From CAZDBS01 sp964503775 (GTDB taxonomy: Bacteria > Patescibacteriota > Saccharimonadia > Saccharimonadales > CAZDBS01), in contig CAZDBS010000001.1 of assembly GCA_964503775.1 (NCBI GenBank), positions 48,142 through 112,141 on the forward strand: 64,000 bases of DNA, read 5' to 3'. The notes beneath the pieces were generated by a model. The model saw nothing but the letters and a program-made list of their open reading frames with translations. It did no database searches and was not told the origin of the DNA. Numbering within the stretch: the first letter of the stretch is position 1; each line of letters begins with the position of its first letter. The position numbers were made by a program, and so were the translations under genes. Positions 32,797 to 42,534 of this stretch are shown piece by piece.

Positions 32797-33399
32797 TTAC
32801 CACTGGTCAGGACGATGCAAGCGCCAAGTGATGGTTTTGATCAGGACGACGACAACCATCATCGTAGTCAATACTAAGCCCATACCGGCTGCGTCAGGCG
32901 CCCATGTAGGCGAGACAAAATCGTAGGTGTAGAGTTCTTTGGGTGGTAGCTTGATGCTCAACAAGGCTGCATTGGCTGGAGTATGATCGGTGACGTATTG
33001 TTGGATGCACAGAGCGAGTACTTGGTATTGGATTTTACCGGGAGTATTGCAATGGGCCTGTGCTTCCATATAAAGGTTACTATTCCCCTGGGTTCGTGAT
33101 GCCGCTTCTCCAGCCGCCTTAATGGCCCTCTCATAGCGACCCTGGAGCTGTATGGGCGGTTCGTTGCCGCTTCGAAGCTTGGTGTTGGTATGAGAATTAA
33201 CAAAGTTTCGGAGTTCGATAATTTTGGCATCAACTTCTTTATCACGAGCGGCTGTATCAAGAGCAACAATTTCGCTTCTCAATTCTCGAACATGCAGACT
33301 ATTACTCCTTAGAAAAAAAGTCGTACAGGCAGCCGTTATGAGCAGCGCCGGGACAAGATACCTAATCTTGATGTGTATAAGCTTATGAATAATAGACAT
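32797..33399 (-). CDS. two-span membrane protein with coiled middle
   Basis: About 200 aa. An N-terminal span (YLVPALLITAACTTFFL), a helical region with many charged residues (HVRELRSEIVALDTAARDKEVDAKIIELRNFV), a Cys-containing domain and a C-terminal span (GMGLVLTTMMVVVVLIKTI). No family recognised. TATAAT (33410-33415) stands 10 bases before this ATG and 4 before another at 33405, so the exact start is uncertain. Confidence 0.65.
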   Translation of the reverse strand: MSIIHKLIHIKIRYLVPALLITAACTTFFLRSNSLHVRELRSEIVALDTAARDKEVDAKIIELRNFVNSHTNTKLRSGNEPPIQLQGRYERAIKAAGEAASRTQGNSNLYMEAQAHCNTPGKIQYQVLALCIQQYVTDHTPANAALLSIKLPPKELYTYDFVSPTWAPDAAGMGLVLTTMMVVVVLIKTITWRLHRPDQW

Positions 33400-33460
33400 A
33401 GTCATAAGGATTATACATTCCTCCAAGTAGATGCACTACTGTCTAAGCGATCTCAGGCAA

Positions 33461-33799
33461 CTACAGACCAAGCGATGAATCACTTAGATCAGCTGGATTG
33501 AAATCCTTGTTATCATCGAGTTGATTGAAACTACTATCGATCATATCAACTGCCTTCTGTATGTCACTGCTAGTAATGGTGGTTGACTCTGTTTGAGTAG
33601 TGGATGAGGAAGTTGACTCAGTTGTTGCTCCATGATAATCGCGTGGAGGACGCTTGAAACCGAAGTAGCCAACACTGACTACCGCGAGTGCTACCAAGAT
33701 GGCCGCCACTACCGCCAAGAGAGGATTGAAACCGCTCCTCAGGCTCTCCGAGCCTTCGCCATCATCCTGGATAGGTAGTGTTCCTGGCTCAGTTTCCAT
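33461..33799 (-). CDS. small membrane-anchored protein, 112 aa
   Basis: An acidic N-terminus, one span (GFNPLLAVVAAILVALAVVSVGYFGF), a Ser/Thr-rich linker (about 62-80) and an acidic C-terminal helix with SFNQLDDNKDFNPADLSDSSLG. The GF start of the span resembles the GFxH anchors at 21-24 kb. It overlaps the next upstream gene by 11 bp, so the two form an operon. Confidence 0.65.
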   Translation of the reverse strand: METEPGTLPIQDDGEGSESLRSGFNPLLAVVAAILVALAVVSVGYFGFKRPPRDYHGATTESTSSSTTQTESTTITSSDIQKAVDMIDSSFNQLDDNKDFNPADLSDSSLGL

Positions 33800-34412
33800 C
33801 CATACCTCCCTCAGGAGTCGTTCTCTGATCGGTGATAAACATGATATCAGTCAAACCATCACGCAGATTCGATAGGCTAGCCTCGCGAATATACTGCATG
33901 TCATTAAGCAGATATTTGCGCTGCAACCTCGCGTCCTCCAGTGCTGCTTTAAATCCTTCAGGATTCGTTTGACAGTTCAGTAAGCGGGCGTCATCGAGTG
34001 CATTTTGATAATTAGTATAGTTCGTCTCGAATTTGACCAAGTGATCTTGAATATCAGTTAGCGGTTGCTGGATCAAATCAACTGCCAAACCCCGGCTCTC
34101 CGCGCCTTTGATGATGTTTTGAACAAAACCAACCATGTTGTGATAGGTCTGACGACGTTTATCGGTGGCCAGCGCCGCCTTGGCCCGGATAGCACTCAAT
34201 CGACTCTGAGCCGCTACACACCGTTGTGTCAAGCGGCGTTTATCGGTGGCGCTAAGTGTTAGTTTTAATAAGTCCACACGAGCCTGGATACGCGCTTCGT
34301 CTACAACCGGTTCGGACGCAGACGTAGCATCCGGGACTTCTGGGCTCTGTGCATAGGCTACAGGCATGCCAAAAGTTGTGATCATTGCCAAAACTATAAC
34401 TAGACGTCTCAT
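33789..34412 (-). CDS. secreted helical protein
   Basis: 207 aa from ATG 34412. A signal peptide (RRLVIVLAMITTFGMPVAYAQ) and a long alpha-helical body with KLTLSATDKRRLTQRCVAAQSRLSAI and several charged heptad-like stretches. No family recognised. TAGAAT stands 7 bases before this ATG; the longer frame to 34454 is rejected. It is co-transcribed with the membrane-anchored partner that overlaps its 3' end. Confidence 0.65.
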   Translation of the reverse strand: MRRLVIVLAMITTFGMPVAYAQSPEVPDATSASEPVVDEARIQARVDLLKLTLSATDKRRLTQRCVAAQSRLSAIRAKAALATDKRRQTYHNMVGFVQNIIKGAESRGLAVDLIQQPLTDIQDHLVKFETNYTNYQNALDDARLLNCQTNPEGFKAALEDARLQRKYLLNDMQYIREASLSNLRDGLTDIMFITDQRTTPEGGMDGN

Positions 34413-34520
34413 ACACATTATTCTAACAGACAGTCGCTGAGTCCCAGATGACAAACCGTACCTTCTCGATAATCAACTGTTACTTGGTCATTGACACCTT
34501 TCACGATATGATTATGACAT

Positions 34521-35369
34521 ATGTTCGCATTCATTGTGAGACAGGTAAAACGCCTGCTTGTGCTTGTTGCTGGGCTAGTAGCTATCTGGTTTACTCTTCG
34601 GCGTGTCTTCCCGGTGGCGGAAGGACATTTACCAATATACATAGCAGTCTTTGTCACCTATCTAGTCGGTGCTTACGCGGCCATACCGACTGCTACCAGG
34701 ATCATGCGGCTTATCGCTCGTCCCGATCACATCCCCATGCACACTACTACACCCGATGGCTTTGTCTGCGATCCAGTCAATGTCGGCATCGTCGGTAGTC
34801 GAGAACAGCTCGTAGCAGCTATGACCAAAGCCGGTTGGCACATCGCCGATCCCAAAAACATCCTCAACATGTGGCGTATGGGTATCCGCCTTCTTCTCAA
34901 CAAACCCTACCCTACAGCACCATTTAGTCGATTGTATCTCTTCGGACGTAAGCAGGATATCGGCTTTCAATTACCAATCGAAGGAAAGCGAGGCAACCGC
35001 CACCACGTTCGTTTTTGGTTGTGTCATTACAATGACGTTAGCCCCCGGTTTTTATCGCATGTACTATTTTGGCGCTACCGACATCCCGATCTCAGGAGTG
35101 ACCAGTTGCTGTGGGTCGGGGCCGCAACCAAAGATATCGGCGCAGGTGTGATACGTTATAATGCACAGCTGACACACGCCATCGACCCGGACACAAATGC
35201 TGAGCGAGAGTTCGTCATCCAAAGTTTGCGTAAGGCAAGGGCTTTACAATCGGTTGTCACATTTCGGGCTGGTGAGCCGACAACCAAGCGAAATCGTGTG
35301 ATTGGAGTCAGAATGATCGCTGACGGTGAGATAAAAGTCTGTACCCTGAAAAAGCATACCGATATATAG
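34521..35369 (+). CDS. membrane protein with LssY C-terminal domain
   Basis: 282 aa. Two N-terminal spans (about 9-28 and 38-60), then a domain with DPVNVGIVGSREQLVAAMTKAGWHIADP, FGRKQDIGFQLPI, HHVRFWLC and LLWVGAATKDIGAGV, which I recognise as the LssY_C family. The function is unknown; in some proteins it is attached to PAP2 phosphatases. TATGAT stands 8 bases before the ATG. Confidence 0.8.
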   Translation: MFAFIVRQVKRLLVLVAGLVAIWFTLRRVFPVAEGHLPIYIAVFVTYLVGAYAAIPTATRIMRLIARPDHIPMHTTTPDGFVCDPVNVGIVGSREQLVAAMTKAGWHIADPKNILNMWRMGIRLLLNKPYPTAPFSRLYLFGRKQDIGFQLPIEGKRGNRHHVRFWLCHYNDVSPRFLSHVLFWRYRHPDLRSDQLLWVGAATKDIGAGVIRYNAQLTHAIDPDTNAEREFVIQSLRKARALQSVVTFRAGEPTTKRNRVIGVRMIADGEIKVCTLKKHTDI

Positions 35370-35382
35370 ATGTGGAGAACGT

Positions 35383-37422
35383 ATGAAAAACAGCTTATTA
35401 CATCCGGATTATGAACTACATTTTGGGTCTTACAAACCGGAGGACGTCGCGAACGCCCTGGACGTAACCGAGAAACTAGCTCGTGACCGCTTAGCAGCAA
35501 TTATCCAAATCCCAGGTTCAAAGCGTACATACGACAACACCGTCCTAGCACTCACTCGTTCGTCAATCGAGTTTGATACCGTGATCTCGGTTGTCAGTCA
35601 CTTAGAAGGTGTACTGGGTGATGTCTGGCGAGAGGCCGAACAACAGGCTTCCGAACGCCTGACAAAACTATCTAACGATATCGGATTGAACACCGACCTC
35701 TACCGAGCTCTCGTGCAAGTTCGTAGCAATCCTGCGGTTTGGGATAACCTATCAACTGCACGGCAAAAACTACTCGACACTATGATCAAAGACTACAAGC
35801 GAGGCGGGATTACGCTTCCGAAAGCGAAACGCGAAGAACTACGGGCCATTAATGAGCAATTGGCCAGACTCAGTACTCTTTTCGCCCAGAATGTCGTCAT
35901 CCAAAATGACAAGGCTAACTTACACTTACACTCCAAAGAAGAACTGGCTGGTATCGACGCCGAGGACATCGAGCACTTTGCCAAAGAAGCCAAAGCCAAA
36001 CACAAAACTGGCTATCTGGTAAGTTTTTCAGAACCCAATCTCGTCAATATCATGACTAACTGCCATGTGCGAAAAACACGCAGGGCCATGTACCGCATGA
36101 TCATGAGCCGCTCCCGTCGTACTAACCAACAAATCTCACAAGACATCGTTGAACTACGCCAAAAACGAGCCCGCCTCGTAGGCTATGCCAACTATGCCGA
36201 CCTAGCGGCCGATGACCGTATGACCAAAAAGAGTGCGGTTGCTGTGTCGTTCGTAGATAAACTGATCGGCTTGTATACGCCAACTGCTTTGAAAGAATTC
36301 CACGAACTGCAAGATTTTGCTCGCAGACATGAAAACAATCCGCGTCTGAAGCTCAACGTCTCAGATATTGATTCACATTTTGATCTCTACTACGCTTCGC
36401 TGTTACGTAAGCAATCGATTGGTCTGGACGAAAGGCAACTGAGAGAATACCTGGTGCTCGACCATGTTCGTGATGTCATGTTTGACACTCTCAGTAAGTT
36501 ATATGGCATCAAGTTCGAAAGAGTCAACCAACCCACTTGGCATGAAAGCGTTGAGATATACACGCTGCACGATTCACAGGATCGACATATCGCAACCGTC
36601 TGGTGTGATTGGTTCGCGCGCAAAGGTAAACGCAACGGCGCCTGGATGGATAGTTTCTATGTTGCAGAGCGTTTCCAGCAAAACTATAAGCGCCCCCACC
36701 TGGGATTTGTCTGCTCTAACTTCGACCCGCCAAGGGGTAATCGTCCAGCCCTACTGACACTTCATGATGCCGAAACAGTGTGGCATGAGTTTGGTCATTT
36801 TGTTCATATGGCGCTCAATGCGACAGAACTTATCGAGCAATCCAGCATGCATTGTCGCTGGGATTTTGTCGAAGCTCCATCGCAGATTATGGAAAACTGG
36901 GTATGGGAACCGGAGATACTTAGAAAGTTTGCCAGACACTACAAGACCAACCAGCCTTTGTCCGACGAACTTATCAATAAACTGCAAGCTGCCCGAAATT
37001 TTCGAGTAGCAACCAAGGCCATTCGTCAGCTCTGTTTGGCAAAATGCGACCTACTCATTCACTCCACCTATGATCCCTCAAACGACGGCAACATCGTGGA
37101 CTATTGTCGTCTCGTCAAAACATCCATGTACCCAACACCAGCAGCATCGTTCGATGCTTTTATCACCAATTTTCTACATATTTTCGCAGGTGGTTATTTT
37201 GCAGGTTATTACTCGTACAAATGGGCGGAATCAATCCAAACAGATCTATTTTCTCGATTCAAATCAGAAGGCATCCTCAATCCGAAAGTCGGACATGACT
37301 ACGCAACTAAAATTTTGGCACAAGGTGCCGAACGGGAACCACAAGAACTAATCCGCGATTTTCTCGGACGAGACAGTACCCCTCAAGCCATGCTCGAACG
37401 AGACGGCGTTGCTCCAGTTTAG
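35383..37422 (+). CDS. M3-family oligopeptidase (thimet/OpdA-like)
   Basis: 679 aa, the usual length for a soluble M3 peptidase. The zinc motif HEFGH lies in AETVWHEFGHFVHMALN, and the downstream Glu is in the FVEAPSQIMENWVWEP segment, as in oligopeptidase A and Dcp. No signal peptide, so it should degrade peptides in the cytoplasm. That suits a cell likely to import peptides from a host. GGAGA precedes the ATG. The last 4 bp overlap the convergent PCD gene. Confidence 0.93.
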   Translation: MKNSLLHPDYELHFGSYKPEDVANALDVTEKLARDRLAAIIQIPGSKRTYDNTVLALTRSSIEFDTVISVVSHLEGVLGDVWREAEQQASERLTKLSNDIGLNTDLYRALVQVRSNPAVWDNLSTARQKLLDTMIKDYKRGGITLPKAKREELRAINEQLARLSTLFAQNVVIQNDKANLHLHSKEELAGIDAEDIEHFAKEAKAKHKTGYLVSFSEPNLVNIMTNCHVRKTRRAMYRMIMSRSRRTNQQISQDIVELRQKRARLVGYANYADLAADDRMTKKSAVAVSFVDKLIGLYTPTALKEFHELQDFARRHENNPRLKLNVSDIDSHFDLYYASLLRKQSIGLDERQLREYLVLDHVRDVMFDTLSKLYGIKFERVNQPTWHESVEIYTLHDSQDRHIATVWCDWFARKGKRNGAWMDSFYVAERFQQNYKRPHLGFVCSNFDPPRGNRPALLTLHDAETVWHEFGHFVHMALNATELIEQSSMHCRWDFVEAPSQIMENWVWEPEILRKFARHYKTNQPLSDELINKLQAARNFRVATKAIRQLCLAKCDLLIHSTYDPSNDGNIVDYCRLVKTSMYPTPAASFDAFITNFLHIFAGGYFAGYYSYKWAESIQTDLFSRFKSEGILNPKVGHDYATKILAQGAEREPQELIRDFLGRDSTPQAMLERDGVAPV

Positions 37423-37706
37423 ACGGCAGACTTATCGAGCGTCGAGGCAAAATCAAAATCTTTTTGAGTAAGTCCCCCCGCATCATGACTAGCACAGGTT
37501 ACTACTACCTTGCCCCAGGACAGGGTGATATCAGGGTGATGATTGAGATTTTCAGCAAGCTTGCCTATCTCATTTACAAACACCAGGCCAGTATTAAAGT
37601 CAGGGAACTCATATATTCGCTCAAGACTCGTGCCACCGACGAGAGCCCAAGCCGGGTTGATATGTTCTAGTCGTTGTTGAATCTCTTCGGTTGATAATAA
37701 TTCCAT
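37419..37706 (-). CDS. phhB: pterin-4a-carbinolamine dehydratase
   Basis: 95 aa with the PCD/DCoH pattern IYEFPDFNTGLVFVNEIGKLAENLNHHPDITLSWGKVVVTCASHDAGGLTQKD. The catalytic His pair is in NHHPD. It recycles oxidised tetrahydropterin cofactor. No aromatic amino acid hydroxylase lies nearby, so its role here is unclear (orphan PCDs may act in other pterin chemistry). Confidence 0.92.
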   Translation of the reverse strand: MELLSTEEIQQRLEHINPAWALVGGTSLERIYEFPDFNTGLVFVNEIGKLAENLNHHPDITLSWGKVVVTCASHDAGGLTQKDFDFASTLDKSAV

Positions 37707-37718
37707 AGGGTACTCCAG

Positions 37719-39515
37719 CTAAAACGCTGCTCCGGGATACAATACCGGCACATTTGCAACGTCACCTATTTTTACAGGACTTGGTTTTTCGACATCAACA
37801 TTTATAACATAATCCGCACTTTCGCCCTGAGTCACGACCCGAAAAACAAGCGTCGAAGCACTAAGCCAACGCACCGGGTTGGATAGCCCAGATTTGACGA
37901 GTATGACTTTGTCCTCCTTTTTGGCTTTGTTATAGATGATCAGGTTGCCCTTGCCGTCTCGTACATCCACCCATGCAGCCCGCTGGGCATCAGGACTATC
38001 GGTATATAGGCGATTGGCGTGTGCTTTCGGCTCCTCCTTGACTTTGACCGCAGCAGATTCGCCGATTGTATACTCGTACAACTCCGCTGGCGTGTTAGTA
38101 GGTAGATAAGCACTGATATAAAGTTTGTCATAGGCATACCTTTCGACATAGTAGCCGCCGGTTTTTTTCACTAGTGCTGATTTGTATGTAGCGTCAGGTT
38201 TCATACGGAACAGATAAGGTTCTGGAACTTCGTTGTAGTAATTGGCCAGCGCATAATAGATGAAATCACTGTAGACCACAGCTTGTGAGAAGTAGTTACC
38301 GGAAACCAGCTCTTTCGACTTGGCGTCGCTTGGTGAGTACGACACCAACTTCATACGATTAGGATTAGCCCCGCTCGTTCCGGCGACGGTTTTGAGATAA
38401 ACTAGCTTTCCATCTACCCAGCCCAATATTTTCAGATCCTCACCTGAATCAATCTTCAAAGGCTCTTTGACGCTTTTCAAATCCAGCAACATCAATGTTG
38501 TGAGCAGATAGCCGTCTTTGTTGCGTACATTCTCTCGAGTGGATGCGAGTGCGACAAACTGAGATTTTTGGTCGACCATCATTTGCATGTCATCCCGCTC
38601 GCGTCCGGTCCCGGCTAGAAGCTGTTTTTCACCGCTACCGTCAATATTCACCTGGTAGACATCATAGGTGCCGCTTCGCTTACTTATAAAGTAGTGCGGG
38701 ACGCCGAGGACGAGCTTGACCTCTTTTACTTCTTTAGTCGCTGTTTGAATTGTAAATTGCTGCTCAATAAAATTATCCGCCCTCACTGTCACCGACAGAG
38801 TTGTTGCTTCAGTTGGTTCTATAACAAGTTCGATCTCGCCTTTGTCGTTGCTAAGTGCCGTACTCTCACCAGCTGAGGCCTCTGCACCACTGATGGGCTG
38901 ATTTGAAAGCCAGTCCACAACCTTGAAGCTAAAACGCGTACCTGTCGCTTGGATAGCTATGTCACCTAAAGGGTTCGATCCCCAGCCCAGAGTTCGCTCT
39001 TGCGATTTGGTTGAATAACCTTGTTTCTTAATGGTCAGGGTTGTTTTACCTTGCTTGAGACCGGTAAATTGAACCTTTCCGTCTCGATCAGTCTTCTCCG
39101 TCTTACCTGCCAGGCTGACTTCGATGTTTTTGAGCGGCAGAGTAGTCTTGTCATCCCGAACGACTAGGTTCGCACTTACTCGAACATGGGCGAGATTTAA
39201 TATACCGTACCTGGTCGTTGGTATTGTCAACAAAGCTGCGATACCAAATACCACCGCACCTAAAATCACATAGCGCAATTTTTTGTTACTCCAAATATGC
39301 CGCAACCCACCTACTAATCGAGATTTAAGCGAACGCTTTGCAGCTACCGGTGGTGTTTCATGGCCTCGTGTTTCAGCCTCCAGCAATATGTCACTTTCTT
39401 TGTGTTCGATATCATTGATGGCACTATCTAGTGCGCCGTCCTGAGTATCGGCGGTGTCTGCTTTAACTTCCGGCGAGTCTTCGATTTTGGGTTTGTTGTT
39501 TGGGTCGTTATCCAT
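37719..39515 (-). CDS. membrane-anchored protein with regulatory beta-sandwiches and TolB-like propeller
   Basis: 598 aa. A long acidic cytoplasmic N-terminus (1-75), one span (YVILGAVVFGIAALLTI), two carboxypeptidase-regulatory-like domains (VSANLVVRDDKTTLPLKNIEVSLAG and FSFKVVDWLSNQPISGAEASAGE), then a beta-propeller-like half (ISKRSGTYDVYQVNIDGSGEKQLL to the end) typical of TolB/WD40-like repeats. It probably binds something outside the membrane. AGGA precedes the ATG at 39515. The SIMPL gene is 10 bp upstream on the same strand. Confidence 0.75.
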   Translation of the reverse strand: MDNDPNNKPKIEDSPEVKADTADTQDGALDSAINDIEHKESDILLEAETRGHETPPVAAKRSLKSRLVGGLRHIWSNKKLRYVILGAVVFGIAALLTIPTTRYGILNLAHVRVSANLVVRDDKTTLPLKNIEVSLAGKTEKTDRDGKVQFTGLKQGKTTLTIKKQGYSTKSQERTLGWGSNPLGDIAIQATGTRFSFKVVDWLSNQPISGAEASAGESTALSNDKGEIELVIEPTEATTLSVTVRADNFIEQQFTIQTATKEVKEVKLVLGVPHYFISKRSGTYDVYQVNIDGSGEKQLLAGTGRERDDMQMMVDQKSQFVALASTRENVRNKDGYLLTTLMLLDLKSVKEPLKIDSGEDLKILGWVDGKLVYLKTVAGTSGANPNRMKLVSYSPSDAKSKELVSGNYFSQAVVYSDFIYYALANYYNEVPEPYLFRMKPDATYKSALVKKTGGYYVERYAYDKLYISAYLPTNTPAELYEYTIGESAAVKVKEEPKAHANRLYTDSPDAQRAAWVDVRDGKGNLIIYNKAKKEDKVILVKSGLSNPVRWLSASTLVFRVVTQGESADYVINVDVEKPSPVKIGDVANVPVLYPGAAF

Positions 39516-39525
39516 GATCAATGTC

Positions 39526-40263
39526 CTATTTCAATGCGTACGTAACTTGAACACTATAACGAAGTTCGTTTTGACCGGTTAATATCGGCATCGTCGAAGA
39601 GGCTTTGGCATCAGTAGCATAACCTTCAGCATACATTGGAAAGATGCTGCCTGATTGGTTGTCGACAATAGTAACTACCTTACCAAGAGATGATCCTAGC
39701 GCTTTGGCAGACTGAGTGGCTTTTTCCTTGGCATCTGCTAGAGCTTTCTCACGAAGCTCGCTCTCGTATTTTTTGCGTGTTGCGTCAGCAAAGTCCGCCT
39801 GAGGCGTCAGCGTGCCCTTGGCATCAGTTGACTGAAGGTAGTCCTGTACCTTCTGAGCAATGGCCTTATCGCCGACCTTGATGGTGAAACTGACGGTTGA
39901 CTGCTGCTCTCTTACAGGGTATGACATCATGTCATAGGAAGTGTTGGTGTTTTGAGTAACCTTGATTTGCTCCTCTTTGACGCCTAGTTCTTTGAGTTTA
40001 GCGACGACTTCGTTGGCTTTTTGGGTGAGTTTCTGTGTGGCATCACTAGCTGTCGTGTCTTTCACCTCATAGTATGGGTAGAAGTTATATTGGTCAGGTG
40101 TTGCTTCAATCTTCGCTTCGCCGTTCATTTGAACAGTCCGCTTGGCGGCAGTTGTCGATGCAGACCACGGTCGCCAGAGACCCAGAGTAACTAGGTTTGT
40201 GAAGGCTAATACTCCTGCTATAACCCACGCATTGACGGTCAGCGAAATAGATGAGTTTTTCAT
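39526..40263 (-). CDS. SIMPL (DUF541) domain protein, exported
   Basis: 245 aa. An N-terminal signal-anchor (LTVNAWVIAGVLAFTNLVTLGLW), then the SIMPL domain: VQMNGEAKIEATPDQYNFYPYYEVKD, QKLTQKANEVVAKLKELGVKEEQIKVTQNT, and the C-terminal KALADAKEKATQSAKALGSSLGKVVTIVD. Family members are periplasmic or surface and of uncertain role. TACAAT lies 6 bases before the ATG. Confidence 0.9.
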   Translation of the reverse strand: MKNSSISLTVNAWVIAGVLAFTNLVTLGLWRPWSASTTAAKRTVQMNGEAKIEATPDQYNFYPYYEVKDTTASDATQKLTQKANEVVAKLKELGVKEEQIKVTQNTNTSYDMMSYPVREQQSTVSFTIKVGDKAIAQKVQDYLQSTDAKGTLTPQADFADATRKKYESELREKALADAKEKATQSAKALGSSLGKVVTIVDNQSGSIFPMYAEGYATDAKASSTMPILTGQNELRYSVQVTYALK

Positions 40264-40314
40264 AAGCGTATTGTAGCAGAAACTATAGCACCCTCACGCG
40301 GTATACTGATGGGC

Positions 40315-40956
40315 ATGAAACACAATCCCTGGGACCACTCCATCAACCAAGCAATACGCCAACTGTCCGATAATGACCCGGTCATGGGGCGATTGATCGA
40401 ACAATACCCGCGCTGTACCCTCCAGCCCCACAACGATTATTACGGAGCTCTCCTCGATGCCATAATCGGGCAGCAATTATCCGAGAAGGCCGGAGCGGCA
40501 ATTGTCGGGCGCTTCAAGGAGTTGTTTGATGATAGCTTCCCCGCCCCCCAACAGATTATCGAGACCGATACCGAAGCCATACGGGGTATCGGAGTTTCCT
40601 ATGCCAAGGTTCGTTGTATGAAAGATCTAGCCCAGCATATTATCGATGGGAGATTGGACCTCGAGAATATTGCCACTCTTCCCAACGAAACGGCCATCGA
40701 GCAACTTGTCAGCGTCAAGGGTATAGGCGAGTGGACGGCTCATATGTTCCTCATATTTTGTGTTGGCGAGCTCGACATCCTACCAGTTGGCGACCTCGGT
40801 ATCCGCAAAGCCATGATGAAACAGTACGATCTCAGCGAACTACCAGACCGAACAACTATGGAGCTGTTGACTTCCAGCAAACATTGGCATCCCTACGAAT
40901 CCGTCGCTGCTTGGTATCTATGGCGTAGTCTCGACAACCAGCAGCTGGCTAAGTAG
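40315..40956 (+). CDS. DNA-3-methyladenine glycosylase II (AlkA-type, HhH-GPD)
   Basis: 213 aa. The helix-hairpin-helix GPD fold is clear: YYGALLDAIIGQQLSEKAGAAIVGRF, the RGIGVSYAKVRCMKDLA helix, then SVKGIGEWTAHMFLIFCVGELDILPVGDLGIRKAM with the catalytic Asp in PVGDLG. It removes alkylated bases from DNA. TATACT is 7 bases before the ATG at 40315, better than the in-frame ATG at 40309. Confidence 0.92.
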   Translation: MKHNPWDHSINQAIRQLSDNDPVMGRLIEQYPRCTLQPHNDYYGALLDAIIGQQLSEKAGAAIVGRFKELFDDSFPAPQQIIETDTEAIRGIGVSYAKVRCMKDLAQHIIDGRLDLENIATLPNETAIEQLVSVKGIGEWTAHMFLIFCVGELDILPVGDLGIRKAMMKQYDLSELPDRTTMELLTSSKHWHPYESVAAWYLWRSLDNQQLAK

Positions 40957-40969
40957 CCTATCCTCGGAA

Positions 40970-42502
40970 TCAAAGCGATGCGAGTTCGCTGGTAGTGGGC
41001 CAGGGATTGAAGACACAACCGCCAAGACTGATAGATTGCTGCATCATGACGGGAGCCGGCAGACCGGTGCTGGGACATGTACTATGGCCAAAACCAAGCC
41101 AATGTCCTGTTTCGTGATTGATAACCATATGACGGTAGTTGCGTAAGCTGCCACCGGCACTATTCCACGCGTCACTAGCATTCAGCCAACGGTCTTCGTT
41201 GATGATGACGTAACGCCCGACACGACAGCTGTATACCGAGCTACACGCTGACGAAAAAAGCGGCACATAACTAGCTTGTGATAATACCAAAGTAAAATCT
41301 CCACCACTTGCCACCCGTGAGAAGGCCCGCCCAGCACCACGCCAGCCGCGAGCATCAGCATATGTCTCGGCTGCCTGAGTCATAAATTCGTTAAGATCAG
41401 CCGTGATAGCACCCCGCGTCTCGACTGAGTACGTGTAGGTATATTTGATGCGACTGTCGATGGTTGTCGTGTTCGTCTGAAACGGTACGTCGACATACGC
41501 AAATGTCCCACTGTAGTCTTTGTTCTCTAGTAGCGCTGACTTGATTTCGCTCGTAACCGTTTCGGCATTTGATACGGTTTGTCCAATTTTACCTTCTTGA
41601 GTAATAGTTTCGTTGCCGGTAGCAATATCTTTGATGACTTTGCGAGGAATTGGGGCTATTCCGGCCAATCCAGCGGCATCGACGATTGAGGTCTTCAATT
41701 CGTCATCATTGGTTTGTAATTTGGGTAGTTTCTGAGTATCTAGTCCAACCGATAGCCATCCAGACATAGCTGCCGGTTCGAAAACTTTAGTACCGACTTT
41801 GCCAACTATCCGTATGCTTCGTTTGATAGTAGCGTCAGCCTGGCTCTTGATACTCCCGAGCTGGTCGGCTTTGATGGTTGGTTTTACTGTTCCGGTCACG
41901 ACCGCAATATCTGACGACTCGACTTTGGCTGCGGCCGATCGGAGCGAATCTTCCATGACATCCAGCTGGAAATCATAGCCATCCTTTTCGGGTGTGATTA
42001 AAAATGCCGTGGTTGCCGGGTCATATTGCAGTCCAGCATCAATTGGTGCGGTTGTCGATGTGGGGAATGACGTACGCAGGAATGTTTCTAGTTTGCCTTC
42101 GTCCACAGTTACTAGAGCATCATGGTAGTTTTTGTGCCATAAACGGAGCCAGCCCAGTATCGAATTTCTCTGTTGTTCATATACCTGCTGTACGGAGCTT
42201 GGAACTTCATACTTGAGCCCGAGATCCTGGACACTTACGGTGCGCGGCTCACTGCCTGACTTAGTAAATGTGAAGGCTTTGACACGTTTGCTCTGTGTCT
42301 CTAGCCAGTAGGTGGCGTCATCGCGCTTTAGCCTCGAAACCCGAACACTCCCTATCCACGTGCGAGGATAGATCCGATCACGAAGATAGAGGTTGCAAAT
42401 GACAAGCGTAATAATCACAGAAATAATCGTGATTCCTGCAACTATGAACCACTTTTTCTGTGACAAAACAAAGTTCAGCAGTCTAGCCCACATTCGCTTC
42501 AT
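40970..42502 (-). CDS. PG-binding domain protein with C-terminal DUF3152 metalloprotease
   Basis: 510 aa. One N-terminal span (20-39), then two PG_binding_4/VanW-type repeats (about 45-330), then a C-terminal zinc-protease-like domain with HETGHWLGFGH (HExxHxxGxxH) and a likely Met-turn in PAPVMMQQS. The C-terminal part matches DUF3152, which is mainly actinobacterial. The protein should sit outside the cell, attached to the membrane, acting at the wall. TATACT lies 10 bases before the ATG. Confidence 0.85.
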   Translation of the reverse strand: MKRMWARLLNFVLSQKKWFIVAGITIISVIITLVICNLYLRDRIYPRTWIGSVRVSRLKRDDATYWLETQSKRVKAFTFTKSGSEPRTVSVQDLGLKYEVPSSVQQVYEQQRNSILGWLRLWHKNYHDALVTVDEGKLETFLRTSFPTSTTAPIDAGLQYDPATTAFLITPEKDGYDFQLDVMEDSLRSAAAKVESSDIAVVTGTVKPTIKADQLGSIKSQADATIKRSIRIVGKVGTKVFEPAAMSGWLSVGLDTQKLPKLQTNDDELKTSIVDAAGLAGIAPIPRKVIKDIATGNETITQEGKIGQTVSNAETVTSEIKSALLENKDYSGTFAYVDVPFQTNTTTIDSRIKYTYTYSVETRGAITADLNEFMTQAAETYADARGWRGAGRAFSRVASGGDFTLVLSQASYVPLFSSACSSVYSCRVGRYVIINEDRWLNASDAWNSAGGSLRNYRHMVINHETGHWLGFGHSTCPSTGLPAPVMMQQSISLGGCVFNPWPTTSELASL

Positions 42503-42534
42503 ATCACAACGTAGTATATAGGATTACTGAGTGG

